64,000 bases of DNA from Martinezella lusitana (GTDB taxonomy: Bacteria; Pseudomonadota; Alphaproteobacteria; Rhizobiales; Rhizobiaceae). Location: positions 124,001-188,000 of the forward strand of contig NZ_WUEY01000010.1 of NCBI RefSeq assembly GCF_010668395.1, read 5' to 3'. This document shows positions 24,764 to 33,146 of this stretch, in pieces (the stretch's first letter is position 1; every line of letters begins with the position of its first letter). The notes below the pieces were generated by a model. It saw only the letters and a list, made by a program, of their open reading frames with translations. It was not told the origin of the DNA and did not search any database. Position numbers and translations under genes: made by a program.

Positions 24764-25966
24764 ATGGCTAAAGTGGTTTGCGTTCTTTATGACGACCCGA
24801 TTAACGGCTATCCGACATCCTATGCTCGCGATTCACTTCCGGTAATCGAGCGTTATCCCGATGGGCAGACGCTGCCGACGCCGAAGGCGATCGATTTCGT
24901 TGCCGGCAGCCTGCTGGGCAGCGTGTCCGGCGAGCTGGGACTGCGCAAATACCTGGAAGCGAACGGCCACAGCTTCGTCGTGACCTCGGACAAGGACGGC
25001 CCGGATTCGGCGTTCGAGCGGGAACTGGTCGACGCCGATGTCGTCATTTCCCAGCCGTTCTGGCCCGCCTATCTCACCGCCGAGCGCATCGCCAAGGCGA
25101 AGAAGCTGAAGCTTGCGCTGACGGCGGGTATAGGCTCGGACCATGTCGACCTTCAGGCCGCGATCGACCGCGGGATCACGGTGGCGGAAGTCACCTACTG
25201 CAATTCGATCAGCGTGGCCGAACATGTGGTCATGACGATCCTCAATCTGGTGCGCAACTATACTCCGTCGCATCAATGGGCCGTCGACGGCGGATGGAAC
25301 ATCGCCGATTGCGTCGAACGCTCCTACGATGTCGAAGGGATGCATGTCGGCACCGTGGCTGCCGGCCGCATCGGCGTTGGCGTGCTGCGCCGCCTCAAGC
25401 CTTTCGGAATGCATCTGCACTACACGGATCGTCACCGCCTGCCGAAAGAGGTGGAGACGGAGCTGGGCCTGACCTGGCACGAAACGCGGGAGGACATGTA
25501 TCCGGCGTGCGATGTCGTGACGCTCAACGTGCCGCTCCATCCGGAGACGGAGCACATGATCAACGACAAGACGCTGAAGCTGTTCAAGCGGGGCGCCTAT
25601 CTGGTCAATACCGCACGCGGCAAGCTGTGCGACCGCGACGCCGTTGCCCGGGCGCTGGAGAGCGGGCAGTTGGCCGGTTATGGCGGCGACGTCTGGTTCC
25701 CGCAGCCCGCGCCGAAAGACCACCCATGGCGGACGATGCCGCATAACGCCATGACGCCGCATATCTCGGGCACATCGCTGTCGGCACAGACGCGCTATGC
25801 GGCCGGCACGCGTGAGATTCTCGAATGCTTCTTCGAGGGTCGTCCGATCCGCGACGAATATCTGATCGTCCAGAGCGGTCAGCTGGCCGGTGTCGGCGCT
25901 CACTCCTATTCCAAGGGCAATGCCACGGGCGGCTCGGAAGAAGCAGAGAAATTCAAGCGCGGCTAA
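24764..25966 (+). CDS. fdh: NAD-dependent formate dehydrogenase
   Basis: Oxidises formate to CO2 with NAD+; a metal-free D-2-hydroxyacid dehydrogenase-fold enzyme of 400 residues. It aligns almost without gaps to the Pseudomonas sp. 101 enzyme as recalled. Key residues counting the initiator Met: I123, N147, D222 (NAD+ specificity, in HYTDRH), R285 (NTARGKLCD), Q314 and H333 (MTPHISGT). ATG 24764 is chosen because AAGGAG lies six bases upstream; longer frames add unrelated sequence. A strong hairpin terminator follows at once. Likely supplies NADH from formate released in C1 or amine catabolism. Confidence 0.96.
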   Translation: MAKVVCVLYDDPINGYPTSYARDSLPVIERYPDGQTLPTPKAIDFVAGSLLGSVSGELGLRKYLEANGHSFVVTSDKDGPDSAFERELVDADVVISQPFWPAYLTAERIAKAKKLKLALTAGIGSDHVDLQAAIDRGITVAEVTYCNSISVAEHVVMTILNLVRNYTPSHQWAVDGGWNIADCVERSYDVEGMHVGTVAAGRIGVGVLRRLKPFGMHLHYTDRHRLPKEVETELGLTWHETREDMYPACDVVTLNVPLHPETEHMINDKTLKLFKRGAYLVNTARGKLCDRDAVARALESGQLAGYGGDVWFPQPAPKDHPWRTMPHNAMTPHISGTSLSAQTRYAAGTREILECFFEGRPIRDEYLIVQSGQLAGVGAHSYSKGNATGGSEEAEKFKRG

Positions 25967-25973
25967 CGAATGG

Positions 25974-26003
25974 AGGTGCGGCGACCTTGTCGCCGCACCT
26001 TTA
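25974..26003. terminator. Rho-independent terminator between fdh and the convergent receptor gene
   Basis: Perfect 12-base stem AGGTGCGGCGAC (25974-25985) / GTCGCCGCACCT (25989-26000) with a CTT loop, followed by TT. It lies eight bases after the fdh stop and 29 bases before the end of the convergent TonB receptor gene, so it may end transcription from both sides. Confidence 0.8.
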
Positions 26004-26031
26004 CCTGACATGCCCGTGCGCAAATTTCCTG

Positions 26032-28398
26032 TCACCATTGATAGTGCAGGCTTGCCGTCACGATGCGGCCATTTCCGTAGAAGCATCCGCCTGCGGAAAA
26101 GCATGAGGCCACATAGGTCTTGTCGAAAAGATTGGAGACGTTGACCGCTCCGCGCCATCCTTTCATTTGCGGATGGGCCGCACCGAAATCGTAGCCGAGC
26201 GCGGCGTCGAACAAGGTTGCGTCGGGGACGTAGAACGTGTTCGCATTGTTTCCCGCAGATTTCCCGACATAGCGTATTCCCCCGCCAAGGCTCAGGCCCT
26301 CGAGTGCTCCGGTGGCGAACTTGTAGTTCGCCCACAATGATGCCGCCTGCTTCGGGACGCCGACCAGACGGTTGCCGATGACCGACGAATCGGTGTCCTT
26401 CTCCACGACGGTATCGAGATAGGTGAAAGCGCCGATCAGATCGAGCTCGTCGGTGAGTTCGACACGGGCCTCGAGCTCCACCCCGCGCGATCGTGCCGCG
26501 CCCGTTTGAACATAAAATAACGGGTTGCTCGGATCGGTAACGCTGATGTTCGTCCGATGAATGTCGAAGAGGGAGGCGGTGAAGGAGGCATCCCCGCCGA
26601 TTGGCTGATAACGCAAGCCGACTTCCGTCTGGCGTGCCTTGGACGGCTTGTAGGCCTCGCCGCCGGCATCGACGCCAGCGGTGGGCTGGAAGGAGGTCGA
26701 ATAGCTGAAATAGGGGGTCAATCCGTTGTCGAAGAGATAGACGGCACCGATCCTGCCCGAGAATGCATGGTCGTACTGGCTCTGGCTTGAGCCGGTCAGG
26801 CGATCCTGAGTGTCGCCGAATGCCCAGTCCTCCCGCGCCCCGAGCGTAACAACCAAACGATCCGCGCGGATCTGGTCCTGAAGATAGAGGCCGGCCTGGT
26901 CGGTTGACTGGCGGGCATGGCTGGCGAGTTGCGGCCTGTCGAATGGCTGATCGTAGACCGGCGAAAGATAATTGATCGCCGGGACTATACCCCAGCCGGA
27001 ACTCCTATTGTTATCCACTGTCCGTTGATAACTGACGCCGCCCAGCAATACGTGCTGTAAAGGGCCGGCGTCGGCACGATATTCGACCTGATTGTCGACG
27101 GCGACGCCGTCGAGCCTTTCCTGATCCCATATGGCAAGGCGATTGAGGTCGCCCGTCGTTACGCCGAACGGTGCATAATAATTGATAGCGAAGCCTTTGA
27201 AGCTCGTATCCACATGGGAGTAGCGGAGGGTTTGCCGAACCGTCAGGGCATCGCTGAAGCGATGCTCGAGATTGTAGCCGATCATGTATTGCTGCCGGTC
27301 GTAGTCGTCATAATTTGGGTCTCCCAGAAAGAAGCTGCGGCGAATGCGACCGGCCGGACCTGGAAAAAGCGTACCCTCGGCCGGCAGCCAGCCGGCGAAA
27401 TTGTTGTCCGGATCGTTCTGGTAGAAACCGTAGATGGTGAGCTTGGTATCTTCGTCCGGCTTCCATGAGAGCGTCGGCGCGAGCACGATGCGTTGTTGCT
27501 TGGAGAAATCGAACTGCTCGTCGGTGCGGCGGCCGAGACCGTTCAGCCGATACGACCAGACGCCGTCATCCGTAAGAGGACCGCCGAAATCGAAGCTCGT
27601 CTGGATACGATTGCGATTGCCGGTCTCGATGCCGACGTCATGATACGGATCGTCGGTTGGCTGCTTGCTTACCATGTTGACGATACCGCCCGGCGCGGCC
27701 TGACCATAAAGAACCGAGGCCGGGCCACGCAGGACTTCAACCCGTTCCAGCGTCGAAGGGTCTATGACCTGTGCGGCATATCCCGTGCCGGTCATGAGCG
27801 GCAGCCCGTCGAGGAACTGTGGATTGGTGGCCGCGACACCATAGCCGCCGAAGCCCCGCAGAAACACGCTTTCAAGCACGCCGCCGACACGGCTGTCGGC
27901 AAAGACGCCGGGCGTATAGCGAAGACTGTCGCCGACGCTCAAAGGGTTCTGCTGGTTCATCTGTTCACGGGTGACGACGGAAACGGCCTGCGGCACCTCG
28001 TTGATCGGCGTATCTGTCTTGGAGCCCGTGGTTGTCCCATGGGCGACTATCCCGTTTACCGGACCATCGCCGCGTTCCCCGCGAAGTACGATCGGCGCGA
28101 GTTCGGTCGTGCCGGAGCCGGCGGCGGATTGCGAACCGGCCGCGGCTGCTTTTTCAGCCGCGACGTTGCTTCCGGCGGCTACCCGCCGTGCCTTTGGCGA
28201 CAGCCGGGAGACCGTTGTCGCGGTCTCGGCCGGAGGGTTCGCAGACCCTAGCGGAGACATCTCCTGGGCGAGGCCATCGGCCGATGAGTACAGCAGGACC
28301 GAAAGTGCGAAGCCGGTGGCAAGGATCCTGTGCGGTTTATAAATCCTATCATCCGATGTTTTATGATGGCAATCTGTTCGGCTTGCGATATTCGGCAT
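26032..28398 (-). CDS. TonB-dependent siderophore receptor without STN domain
   Basis: Outer-membrane receptor of 788 residues. The signal peptide is ILATGFALSVLLYSSADGLAQ after a charged 23-residue lead. No STN signalling domain: a low-complexity Ala-rich linker (about 50-95) leads into the plug (about 115-240, NEVPQAVSVVTREQM, LERVEVLRGPASVLYGQAAPGGIV), then the barrel ending in SLHYQW. Lacking STN, it cannot use FecI/FecR signalling like the three cassette receptors. Instead its upstream region carries ACATAGGATG, the motif found at the gntR promoter. A short cysteine-bearing loop near the C-terminus (ASCFSAGGCFYG) parallels ones in the cassette A and C receptors. Confidence 0.92.
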   Translation of the reverse strand: MPNIASRTDCHHKTSDDRIYKPHRILATGFALSVLLYSSADGLAQEMSPLGSANPPAETATTVSRLSPKARRVAAGSNVAAEKAAAAGSQSAAGSGTTELAPIVLRGERGDGPVNGIVAHGTTTGSKTDTPINEVPQAVSVVTREQMNQQNPLSVGDSLRYTPGVFADSRVGGVLESVFLRGFGGYGVAATNPQFLDGLPLMTGTGYAAQVIDPSTLERVEVLRGPASVLYGQAAPGGIVNMVSKQPTDDPYHDVGIETGNRNRIQTSFDFGGPLTDDGVWSYRLNGLGRRTDEQFDFSKQQRIVLAPTLSWKPDEDTKLTIYGFYQNDPDNNFAGWLPAEGTLFPGPAGRIRRSFFLGDPNYDDYDRQQYMIGYNLEHRFSDALTVRQTLRYSHVDTSFKGFAINYYAPFGVTTGDLNRLAIWDQERLDGVAVDNQVEYRADAGPLQHVLLGGVSYQRTVDNNRSSGWGIVPAINYLSPVYDQPFDRPQLASHARQSTDQAGLYLQDQIRADRLVVTLGAREDWAFGDTQDRLTGSSQSQYDHAFSGRIGAVYLFDNGLTPYFSYSTSFQPTAGVDAGGEAYKPSKARQTEVGLRYQPIGGDASFTASLFDIHRTNISVTDPSNPLFYVQTGAARSRGVELEARVELTDELDLIGAFTYLDTVVEKDTDSSVIGNRLVGVPKQAASLWANYKFATGALEGLSLGGGIRYVGKSAGNNANTFYVPDATLFDAALGYDFGAAHPQMKGWRGAVNVSNLFDKTYVASCFSAGGCFYGNGRIVTASLHYQW

Positions 28399-28827
28399 GT
28401 GTTCGGTCCGTGGTCAGTGTGGAATGCGCGGACGGTACGGTGGCATCAGCCCGGAGTCAATAACATAGGATGTTAGAATGTTTATCGAGGGTGCCATCTT
28501 TGAGACCGCCGCGTCTCCATCGGCCTTGTGATGCGAACAGGCGCAATTCGATATCCGCTCAACCCTGCGATACGAGGAGAATATCGACCGTCAGGCGTCG
28601 GCGAAGCAGCCATGGAGCGGCTGGGCTTCTCATGGAACCGCACACCGCTCTATCTCTGTGTTTTTACGCGATTTCGGACGGAGAACCGCTGTGGACTTTG
28701 CCTGAAATAGCTCGAGTACAGCAAAGAGCGCTTTCTTGGTATCGACCGTTCGGCCCGTCCGCGCCCGCATGTGCGTGCCCGGCAAAGGGAACCGGCCGCC
28801 GGCGTGCGGCAGCATGGCCGGAAGCGT
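28399..28827. other. 429-base intergenic region upstream of the receptor
   Basis: Between the gntR gene and the TonB receptor gene, both on the minus strand. It contains the motif ACATAGGATG at 28463-28472, about 65 bases before the receptor start, and an AT-richer segment around it that probably holds the receptor promoter. No convincing gene or terminator was seen in the remainder. Confidence 0.55.
28463..28472. promoter_or_regulatory. Candidate GntR operator at the receptor promoter
   Basis: ACATAGGATG, followed by TTAGAATGTTT. The same 10-mer occurs twice in the gntR/efflux intergenic region, and AGAATGTTT is also repeated next to the copy at 29556. An additional ATCCTAT half-site (28343-28349) lies just inside the receptor coding region. 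Confidence 0.55.
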
Positions 28828-29526
28828 CTATTGAGAGGATCGGCCTTCCGCCGCCAGCGCCGCGATCAGGGGCGCGACGACGGCCCGAGCTGCAAGCGCG
28901 GCTGCTTCACCATCTTGCCGCTCGATGGCGTCCACGATCGCTATGTGGGCTTGCTGATCCGGCTCCGGCAGGCCGGCGTCATCCAATGCCGAAAGAGTGT
29001 TGAGGCGCACCGTATTGGAGAAGTAGCGGTAGAGTTCGGCCAGCGCGGTGTTGCCGGAAATTTGGGCGATGGCGCTGTGAAACCGGAGGTCGGCATCGAC
29101 GAAGGCCTCGCGCTCACGCTTGTCTTCCCGTTCTTTGAGAAGACGGCGGAGCAGAATGACGTCCGCCTTGGTACGACAGTCCGCGGCGAGCCGGGCAGCC
29201 TCCGTCTCCAGCATCGCCCGCAGTTCGAAATGATCCCGAAGGCTTGCTCTGCTCACCCGGCGCATCACCTCCGCCGGGTCGACATTCGACCGTACGTAGG
29301 TGCCGTCGCCCTGGCGGACTTCGAGAACATTGGCGTGAGAGAGCACGCGTATCGCTTCCCGGACGGTATTGCGGCCAACCTGGAGCATATCCGCGAGTTC
29401 CTGTTCCTTTGGAATGCGCTCGCCGACTTTCCAGGTCGCGCTTTCGATCTGGGCGCGGATGAGTTCAATCGTCGATTCAACGAGGGAGCGCCGGGGCGCA
29501 TGGGGAAGCGTGACAGAGTTGGACAT
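28828..29526 (-). CDS. GntR-family regulator, FadR (FCD) subfamily
   Basis: Regulator of 232 residues from ATG 29526 (a GTG at 29538 adds four residues; neither has a clear ribosome site). The winged helix-turn-helix (about 10-75) has RIPKEQELADMLQVGRNTVREAIRVLSHANV. The FCD ligand domain (about 85-220) contains VDADLRFHSAIAQISGN with the Asp and His of the usual metal site, plus a later His in QQAHIAIVDAI. FCD regulators bind carboxylate-type metabolites. It is divergent from a tripartite efflux operon and its promoter region carries shared palindromic motifs, so it likely represses itself, the pump and the receptor gene. Confidence 0.9.
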   Translation of the reverse strand: MSNSVTLPHAPRRSLVESTIELIRAQIESATWKVGERIPKEQELADMLQVGRNTVREAIRVLSHANVLEVRQGDGTYVRSNVDPAEVMRRVSRASLRDHFELRAMLETEAARLAADCRTKADVILLRRLLKEREDKREREAFVDADLRFHSAIAQISGNTALAELYRYFSNTVRLNTLSALDDAGLPEPDQQAHIAIVDAIERQDGEAAALAARAVVAPLIAALAAEGRSSQ

Positions 29527-29555
29527 GGCGCGTCTCACAACGGGAAAAACCCGAT

Positions 29556-29627
29556 CATCCTATGTGAGAATGTTTGATTTGCCCAGATGCTTGACCAGGC
29601 TTTCTTTTAAACATAGGATGATCCTAT
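29556..29627. promoter_or_regulatory. Twin GntR operator candidates between gntR and the efflux operon
   Basis: Site 1 (29613-29627) is a perfect 15-base palindrome ATAGGAT-G-ATCCTAT. Site 2 (29553-29565, read on the minus strand) shares the 13-mer ACATAGGATGATC with it. Site 2 lies about 27 bases before the gntR start. Site 1 is about 105 bases before the efflux start chosen here. The third copy is at 28463-28472. Confidence 0.7.
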
Positions 29628-29731
29628 ATTAAAGTTTCTTGAAGGCAACCGAGGGGCTTGGCCCCCAGTTTCAGTCCGGCCTTTCAACCGGTGATCGGAT
29701 TGCATTTGAGACAGGATCGGAATGGCAGGCA

Positions 29732-31816
29732 ATGATGGCGGTCACCGCGGCATGGCGAAATCAGTTTGGCTGGCGTATGCGTGCGCGGCTGAAAATCATC
29801 CCTTCCATCTGGCTGCGCCTCGATTTGTTTACGCCGCAATGGGGCTATGTTCTGCGCTCGGTGCTGGCTGCCGCGCTTGCTCTCGGGATTGGGTTTGTCT
29901 GCCAGGTGGAAATGCCTTATTCGGCGGCCTCGACCGTGCTGCTCGTCGCCAACGCAAGTCAGGGCGCCGTTCTTGCCAAGGGATTCTGGCGCGTCGCCGG
30001 GACACTGGTAGGCGGCATCGTTGCGATCCTTCTCATGGGCTTGTTCGCGCAGACTCCCGCCCTTTTTCTGCTCGCATTCGGCCTCTGGCTTGGGCTTTGC
30101 ACCGGAGGCGCGATGATCTTCCGCCATTTTCGGGCATCGGGAACGGCGGTGGCAGGCTATACGATCGGCCTGGCAACGTATGGCTCGCTCGAGCATCCTG
30201 ATACATCGCTTGAACATGCCCTCGGCCGCATCGCGACCGTCGTGCTCGGCGTGGTGTGCCTGGCCGTCGTCGCGGCGTTGTCCTCGGCCAGGGTTAGCCC
30301 GTCCAGATTCCATGCCGGCTTCGCACGCCTCATCGGTGCCGTGGGACGTGTCATGACGACGAAACTGTCAGGCGAGGCGAGACGAGACATGGCGCCGGCT
30401 GTCGGGTTGGTGCCGGAATTGTTCGCCCTGGATGATTTACTGGAACTGGCATCGGCAGAATCCGCCGAAGTGGCCTTGCGTGCGGGCGCCGTGCGTGAGG
30501 GGATGGCGGCGCTGCTTGCCGGTCTGGTCGGCGCAACCGCGTGGTCGTCGACCGGGCCTCTGCATCCCATCATCGAGCGTGCAGCGAGCCGTGTCCGGCA
30601 GGCCGTCGATACCGCGTCCGAGGCGCTGAATTCGATAGACGGTGTTGAACAGGCACGCGCTTCGATCGCGGCCGCTCGTCACGATTTGCAGGCCCTTGTC
30701 GTTGAAGCGGAAAGCCTGGAGGGTGCGGAAAAGCTGGATGTTCCGATCCAGCTCGACCGGATGATCGAGCTGGCCGAGGATTATGAAGCCGCGCTGGTCG
30801 GTCTGGCGCGGCTGCGCAGCGGCCGACGTGGTGCCCGCCGATCCTACCGGTTTCACCGCGATTGGCGCGCGGGCTTGGATAACGGCCTACGATCGTTCCT
30901 GGCGATTGTTCTTGGGGGTGCCTTCTGGATAGCGACGGCGTGGCCGGACGGATCGCTGATGCTGCTCGTGCTCGCGCCCTATTGTGCGCTGCTGGCCATG
31001 GCGGGCAATCCGGCCGCCGGCGCTGTTGAGTTCGTCAAAGGTACGGTCGTCGCGGTTCCCGCCAGTTTCATCTGCGCCTTTATCGTCCTGCCGCAGATTG
31101 ACGGCTTTCCTCTGCTGATCGTCGCGCTGGCCCCGTTCTGGATCGCAGGGCTCTACGCGACGACGAAACCGAAATTTGCTGCCGCTTCGCTTGCCTATCT
31201 GGTGGCGTTCAACACCCTCGTCGGAGCCGCCAACCCGATGACATACAACTTTGCCGCCTGGTGCAATCAGGTTTGCGGCTGGCTGGCCGGCGTGATCGTC
31301 ACGCTGCTGTGCTTTCGTATCATCCTGCCGCGCAATCCGGGCAAGGAGGCAGGCCGCATAGCGGGGAAGATTCGCGACGACGTGCTTGCCATCGCGAGAC
31401 GTGACGGGCGATGGGACCGGCATGCCTGGGAGCATCTCCAGCATCACCGCCTGTCTCGCATTGCGCTTGCGTTGAAGGGCGATCCTGCTCGGCAGCGCTT
31501 GATGATGGAAGATGGGCTTGCCGGCATCCATGCGGGTCGTGCGTTGTTGCGGATCCGCAATACGCTTCGCCAAAACCATTTTCCAGCCACTGCGCTTTCG
31601 CTGACGCTCGCTGTCCTGGCCGATTCAAAAAGCTGGAGCCTTGCGCCTGCCGAAGCGGCAAACACGCTTCGAGCAATTGCGGAGCTGCTTCTTTCGGCCA
31701 ATTCAGGCGATCCATCAGCGCAAGGGCCGGTTCACCAGGTTGCCGTGGCTTTGGCGGATCTCAGCTCACTGATCGGCGCCCATCCCGGCTTCTTCGCCCT
31801 TGCGGAGAGTGCGTAA
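29732..31816 (+). CDS. FUSC-family (AaeB/fusaric acid resistance-like) inner-membrane efflux protein
   Basis: Inner-membrane pump of about 694 residues. The architecture is that of the AaeB/FUSC family: an N-terminal membrane block (about 40-200, SVLAAALALGIGFVCQVEMPY), a cytosolic helical domain (about 200-360) and a second membrane block (about 370-520, with IATAWPDGSLMLLVLAPYCAL), then a cytosolic tail. Family members export aromatic or other weak carboxylic acids with an HlyD adaptor. The start at 29732 is tentative; a TTG at 29639 and an ATG at 29735 are also in frame. The stop overlaps the DUF1656 start (TAATG). Confidence 0.87.
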   Translation: MMAVTAAWRNQFGWRMRARLKIIPSIWLRLDLFTPQWGYVLRSVLAAALALGIGFVCQVEMPYSAASTVLLVANASQGAVLAKGFWRVAGTLVGGIVAILLMGLFAQTPALFLLAFGLWLGLCTGGAMIFRHFRASGTAVAGYTIGLATYGSLEHPDTSLEHALGRIATVVLGVVCLAVVAALSSARVSPSRFHAGFARLIGAVGRVMTTKLSGEARRDMAPAVGLVPELFALDDLLELASAESAEVALRAGAVREGMAALLAGLVGATAWSSTGPLHPIIERAASRVRQAVDTASEALNSIDGVEQARASIAAARHDLQALVVEAESLEGAEKLDVPIQLDRMIELAEDYEAALVGLARLRSGRRGARRSYRFHRDWRAGLDNGLRSFLAIVLGGAFWIATAWPDGSLMLLVLAPYCALLAMAGNPAAGAVEFVKGTVVAVPASFICAFIVLPQIDGFPLLIVALAPFWIAGLYATTKPKFAAASLAYLVAFNTLVGAANPMTYNFAAWCNQVCGWLAGVIVTLLCFRIILPRNPGKEAGRIAGKIRDDVLAIARRDGRWDRHAWEHLQHHRLSRIALALKGDPARQRLMMEDGLAGIHAGRALLRIRNTLRQNHFPATALSLTLAVLADSKSWSLAPAEAANTLRAIAELLLSANSGDPSAQGPVHQVAVALADLSSLIGAHPGFFALAESA

Positions 31817-32010
31817 TGCTGGCCGAAGTCAATATTGCGGGCATCTATATCCCGCCGCTTCTATTCTATGCCTGCATCGCACTGCCGGTCTTCATGCTGT
31901 TGCAGACGATCTTGGCGCGTATCGGCGTGTTGCGCCGGGTCTGGCATCCCGCATTGGTCGAGTTTGCCATGGCGCTCTCGATCTTCGCCCTCTTTATCCT
32001 CTTCATTTGA
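31816..32010 (+). CDS. DUF1656 small membrane protein of the efflux operon
   Basis: A 64-residue protein, MLAEVNIAGIYIPPLLFYAC at the start, with two predicted membrane helices (about 10-32 and 43-63). It matches the DUF1656/AaeX type, which almost always sits between the FUSC pump and HlyD adaptor genes. The role of AaeX-like proteins is unknown. The start overlaps the pump stop and the end is five bases from the adaptor start. Confidence 0.88.
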   Translation: MLAEVNIAGIYIPPLLFYACIALPVFMLLQTILARIGVLRRVWHPALVEFAMALSIFALFILFI

Positions 32011-32015
32011 GTTGC

Positions 32016-32936
32016 ATGATGCATAATTTGAGTCCCTGGATACGCTCCGCCCTTTCCTTCATCATTCTTACTGTCACCGGCTTGCTCGTCATCGCGCTCT
32101 GGCAACAATATGTGCTTGCGCCATGGACACGCGATGGCCGGGTGAGCGCGGACATCGTGCGGATTGCGCCCGAAGTCTCCGGAACGGTGCTCTCCGTTTC
32201 GGCTGCCGACAACGAATATGTGCGTCGCGGCGACATTCTGTATGCCATCGATCCGAAACGGTTTGAGCTCGCCATCGCGTCGGCGCAAGCCGATCTGGAA
32301 GCCAAGCGTCAGGACATGCTCGTTCGCCAGTCGACGGCCCAGCGACGGAACCGGCTGCGCGATGTCGTGTCCCAGGAGGACGTCCAGCAGACAGCCGGGG
32401 CTGCAGCGCAGGCGAGCGCGGCCTATCAAGGCGCGCAGGCAGCGCTCGACCTCGCCAAACTCAATCTTGCGCGGGCCACCATCCGATCGCCTGTCGACGG
32501 ATACGTCGCCAATCTGCGTCTGCGCCCCGGAGACTATGCAACGGCTGGCGAGACGAAGATCGCAGTCGTCGATGCGAGCAGCTTCCGGATTACCGGCTAT
32601 TTCGAGGAGACGAAGCTTCGGCGGATCGGTATCGGCAGTCCGGCGCAGATCATGCTGATGGGCTTCGACAACCCGCTCTCGGGGCATGTGGAAAGCATCG
32701 GACGGGGCATCGAGGACAGCAATGACGCCCCCGGCCAGTCTGGCCTGCCGAGCGTCGAGGCGGCGTTTACCTGGGTGCGGCTTGCCCAGCGCATTCCCGT
32801 GCGCATCCATATCGACCGGGTGCCGTCAAGCATCGAGCTGACGGCCGGCATGACGGCAAGCGTTGCCGTGGGACCTGCGATCGCCTCCGACGCGCCAAGA
32901 GGCCGTCTGATTTCTCTGTTGCGGGCGGTCGAGTGA
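32016..32936 (+). CDS. HlyD-family periplasmic adaptor subunit (AaeA/EmrA-like)
   Basis: Membrane-fusion protein of 306 residues. One N-terminal membrane anchor (about 7-30, SALSFIILTVTGLLVIALW), then the lipoyl-like half VRIAPEVSGTVLSVSAADNEYVRRGD, a helical hairpin (about 85-150) and the second lipoyl half RATIRSPVDGYVANLRLRPGDY. It links the FUSC pump to an outer-membrane channel, which is not encoded nearby. Last gene of the divergent operon under the GntR regulator. Confidence 0.92.
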   Translation: MMHNLSPWIRSALSFIILTVTGLLVIALWQQYVLAPWTRDGRVSADIVRIAPEVSGTVLSVSAADNEYVRRGDILYAIDPKRFELAIASAQADLEAKRQDMLVRQSTAQRRNRLRDVVSQEDVQQTAGAAAQASAAYQGAQAALDLAKLNLARATIRSPVDGYVANLRLRPGDYATAGETKIAVVDASSFRITGYFEETKLRRIGIGSPAQIMLMGFDNPLSGHVESIGRGIEDSNDAPGQSGLPSVEAAFTWVRLAQRIPVRIHIDRVPSSIELTAGMTASVAVGPAIASDAPRGRLISLLRAVE

Positions 32937-33103
32937 CCAGGATGCGGGGCAGGCTGTCAGGCATGCGCGCGGCCGTCAACTCGCAACCGTCGGTTCGAAT
33001 CCGGTCAAACCGAACCGTGAAGCCGATAACCGAGCCATCGGAATGATCTACTCAGGTTTCCGTGCCAAATTGTCGTTGCGGAAGTGCGAAAAACGCTATA
33101 AGC

Positions 33104-33118
33104 GGAGTTTTAAACTCC
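33104..33118. promoter_or_regulatory. Palindrome upstream of the cassette B sigma gene
   Basis: Perfect inverted repeat GGAGTTT-T-AAACTCC, 28 bases before the GTG start of the sigma gene, where a repressor would block transcription. It differs from both the Irr-like element of cassette A and the TGA-N9-TCA element of cassette C. The regulator is unidentified; an iron regulator is plausible from context. Confidence 0.5.
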
Positions 33119-33146
33119 AGTTTTAGCGTAGTCGCAGGCGCCTCTC

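Noticed and set aside
32989..33005. tRNA T-arm-like sequence GTCGGTTCGAATCCGGT
   Set aside because: The T-loop TTCGAAT and a 5-base stem are present, but no acceptor, anticodon or D stem and no CCA-like 3' end could be paired. It could be a relic of a tRNA or attachment site, yet a chance match or part of a weak terminator hairpin with CGAACC at 33011-33016 is as likely.
33104..33118. Interpreting the cassette B palindrome as an Irr or RirA box
   Set aside because: GGAGTTTTAAACTCC lacks the TTTAGAA/TTCTAAA arms of Irr sites and the TGA-N9-TCA frame of RirA sites, so it is left as unassigned.
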